A stretch of 64,000 nucleotides of DNA from Halorussus salinus (GTDB lineage: Archaea > Halobacteriota > Halobacteria > Halobacteriales > Haladaptataceae): NCBI RefSeq assembly GCF_004765815.2, contig NZ_ML974127.1, positions 1,156,927-1,220,926 on the forward strand, read 5' to 3'. The notes beneath the pieces are model-generated. The model had not been told where the DNA came from, did no database searches, and worked only from the letters and a program-made list of their open reading frames with translations. Below, piece by piece: positions 62,901 to 64,000 of this stretch; the first letter of the stretch is position 1; every line of letters begins with the position of its first letter. The position numbers and the translations under genes were made by a program.

Positions 62901-64000
62901 GGTTCGAGAAAGGTCGGGAGCGAGACCGAGCGACCCACGACGAACTGCGCGAGTACGTGGACAAGGCCGCCGACCAGACCGAGGAGTACGACGACGCGAC
63001 TATCGGCGACACCGCCCGCGAGAACGTCGTGATGGAGGTCTGGAACACGATGGTCACGGTCCCCGACGCGGTGCCGAAGGTCAACGACTTCGTGGACGAC
63101 CGCGACATGTCCAGCGACCTGCTGGAGGCGATGACCGCGACCGACATCATCTCGCCGCCGACCAACTGCCTGTCGCCCATCACCGACGAACTCGTGGAGG
63201 CCGGACTCCGCAAGGAGTTCGACGCGGACTTCTACGCCGCCTCGACCCGCGACGCCGACGTTCACGGCGGCGACCCATTCATCGTGGAGGCCGGAATCGC
63301 CTACGGCGGCGAGCTAGACGAGGAGGGCAAGGCCGAGGTCCTGCGGTTCGCCAACCGCGTCCCGCTGGTCTACCAGCGAGGAGCCTGCGCGACGACCGAC
63401 GTGGTGAAGTCCATCGGCTGGCGCAACTACAACCTCAGCCAACCGGGCGGTTCGGGCATCCCGACCGGCCCGGCGGTCGTCATGGTCCACGTCGCCTCGA
63501 CCAACGTCCCGTTCACCAGCGAGTCGAAGGACGCAATCGCCAACGTTCCCGCGATAGAAGACGAAATCGAGTTGGCGATTCGAGAGGCCGCCCGCGAACT
63601 CAAATCCTATCTCAACAAGCGCAAGTCCCTCCAGAAGCGCAAGAAGAAGCAGAACGTCATCGCCTCCATCCTGCCGGAGATGGCCGAGAAGTTGGCCGAC
63701 GTGACCGGCCAGAGCGAACCGCAGTACGAGGATGCACTGGCCCGCATCATGAACAACGTCCTCGTGGAGCGCGAAGTCGAAGATGAGAAGATTCGGCTAA
63801 TCGTAGAGAACAATAGTGGGACGAATGTAAATCCTCGACTGAGAGATCTTATAGAAACTGAGCCCCAGAACCTCTCAGACGGTGCTAGAAAATCTGGAAA
63901 CGATGAAGAAGGGTGGCTGATTGACTGGTCGCCAACAGTTGAAAGCGGTGGCGAAGCAGTTCTCACCTTCGAAATCGCTGAGAACGTATCGTTTGGTAAA
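59927..64000 (+). CDS. top6B: DNA topoisomerase VI subunit B, intein-containing, cut off at the window end
   Basis: The frame runs from ATG 59927 through the end of the window with no stop (1358 codons so far). Without the intein, 789 residues of Top6B are visible; the full protein is usually about 800. GHKL ATPase motifs: [26 protein letters not shown] and, split by the intein, [19 protein letters not shown]; the transducer domain and the C-terminal region with [16 protein letters not shown] follow. Subunit B binds ATP and drives the DNA breakage of subunit A (top6A, expected just downstream). The intein interrupts the ATP-lid motif, so splicing is required. Confidence 0.95.
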   Translation, partial: MPSIQSTLGDEEGIAEELAESQRQISIAEFFEKNKHMLGFDSGARALVTAVKEAVDNALDATEEAGIKPDIYVEIDDSGDYYTLVVEDNGPGITKEQLPKVFGKLLYGSRFHAREQSLTPDQRLLVRRNGELDFVPIGVLCDAYLPQEGAETAPIPDEIEAPAFNRETHEMTWEPVTHAIRHETDERTYEITTEKGRAVEVTGNHSLFSVTAEGETKEVSAGELEAGDTVLTPRTLPGFEETVSEVNLLNHLTIDQLEDRRVYVYGFDEETLAELRSGETIRRKPSEDSSRKRYYYRYDGVEILRDSLEQNYVEKGYLPAEKVVELGWEEKAADCELRTYQVGGEETGMPVTVPLSKSFVELVAHYISEGHTDDRQIGFTFGSHESNLIETTERAIAKVGCSTTTVDRKRNSTRVKAFGSPLAMFLKNVCGDTARTKRIPDFVFEADSEYQRQFIAALYQGDGSDSHPSNELSHTTTSETLARQLSVLWNMQGVLASTETVENASGYADDSATTYRTKVYGEDVEISDVFEAEIASGEQQYKRIPTSLLEDLRVGHVGSKTVPDTIPGLLVGVGVGSKIKHAEVYQTLIEDAIAGEYVEKPRYVHNLQEMGLLDDDHRPTEKLADLWESIQNLHGLTDTDMCLLRVENVEETEPPEYVYDISVPGATGRDENFVVANDGALSVKNSRGQQGIGISAAVLYSQLTSGKPAKITSKTEAGSEQYFELIIDTDENEPEIKDESDSPPAGKHVNDTHGTRIELEMEGNMRARQQLQRYIKHTAVVNPHARIEYREPGMDEPQQFQRADGAELPAETEEIRPHPHGVELGTVLKMLASTDSHSVSGFVQEEFTRVGRKTADSILDNFRDRHFGREAAWQPPQAHEKSDLARAVANAVSNKSKDATAAFGDEVAEAVTGRNRVAYSELVEIVAETADSVGEEYDETFGDTVQENAVEAAWERLTGDRTSDLYQLVDKATSTRKDDETVHGLAERLAKRFEKGRERDRATHDELREYVDKAADQTEEYDDATIGDTARENVVMEVWNTMVTVPDAVPKVNDFVDDRDMSSDLLEAMTATDIISPPTNCLSPITDELVEAGLRKEFDADFYAASTRDADVHGGDPFIVEAGIAYGGELDEEGKAEVLRFANRVPLVYQRGACATTDVVKSIGWRNYNLSQPGGSGIPTGPAVVMVHVASTNVPFTSESKDAIANVPAIEDEIELAIREAARELKSYLNKRKSLQKRKKKQNVIASILPEMAEKLADVTGQSEPQYEDALARIMNNVLVEREVEDEKIRLIVENNSGTNVNPRLRDLIETEPQNLSDGARKSGNDEEGWLIDWSPTVESGGEAVLTFEIAENVSFGK
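60275..61981 (+). other. Top6B intein with LAGLIDADG endonuclease
   Basis: 569 residues, in frame, between HAREQ and [10 protein letters not shown]. It starts with Ser ([18 protein letters not shown]), has block B as [12 protein letters not shown] (about 84-95), LAGLIDADG motifs [12 protein letters not shown] and [12 protein letters not shown], block [10 protein letters not shown] and ends DGALSVKN, followed by Ser as first C-extein residue. The residue before the terminal Asn is Lys, not the usual His. Base composition is somewhat poorer in GC than the host gene. Codons were read through and no stop was found. Confidence 0.9.

Overview
The window is chromosomal DNA from a halophilic archaeon (class Halobacteria). 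The reasons are: high GC content with strongly acidic proteins; leaderless genes with a TATA-like box about 25-35 bases before the start codon; Tat-type (twin-arginine) secretion signals and halocyanin-type copper proteins; and archaeal informational genes (aIF1A, uS15, eS1, Pcc1, RibL, topoisomerase VI). The genus cannot be fixed from the sequence alone. No insertion sequence, CRISPR array or rRNA was found; one tRNA (Ala-GGC) is present.

Layout. 106-4541: Dpp/Opp-type ABC importer (two permeases, two ATPases), with the binding protein probably upstream of the window. 4637-7395: small membrane and unknown proteins. 7672-19511: a type IV pilus-like secretion locus with an unusually long ATPase (three internal ~74-residue repeats), a two-lobe membrane platform, five overlapping pilin-like genes and a convergent 592-residue pilin-like gene with a repetitive ectodomain. 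19648-22005: small membrane proteins, a HalOD1 protein, aIF1A, a coiled-coil protein and tRNA-Ala. 22549-25243: uS15, a degenerate RecJ-like protein, KEOPS Pcc1 and eS1 in one operon. 25298-36664: halocyanin, a phosphatidyltransferase, HEAT protein, zinc ribbon, secreted phospholipase D-like protein, RecJ-type DHH nuclease, JAMM desampylase-like protein, RibL (preceded by a striking array of 7-codon mini-ORFs), NDH-2, a winged-helix regulator and a sugar epimerase. 36689-38100: an AT-richer islet with a halocin C8-like precursor and a small membrane protein. 38137-47038: arginase, HAD hydrolase, gyrA, gyrB (with intein) and an MscS channel. 47364-50406: a Tat-signal protein coupled to a cupredoxin-quinoprotein fusion. 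50808-59747: a secreted Thr-rich protein, an NMT1/SsuABC-type importer split into two convergent operons, a DUF2071 protein, a frameshifted bactofilin-like gene and an MFS carrier. 59927-64000: topoisomerase VI subunit B, intein-containing and cut by the window end.

Working together: gyrase (gyrBA) and topoisomerase VI supply chromosome topology, and both carry an intein in a catalytic motif. The uS15-RecJ-like-Pcc1-eS1 group is a translation/tRNA-modification operon. The pilus locus should build a surface filament or secretion machine. The Tat-signal/quinoprotein pair and halocyanin point to copper-based periplasmic electron transfer.

The most noteworthy items are the halocin C8-like precursor; the GyrB intein with an embedded helix-turn-helix; the tandem mini-ORFs before ribL; the PilB-like repeats; the quinoprotein-cupredoxin fusion without a signal peptide; and the frameshifted bactofilin-like gene. 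All identifications come from reading motifs and context; no database search was run.
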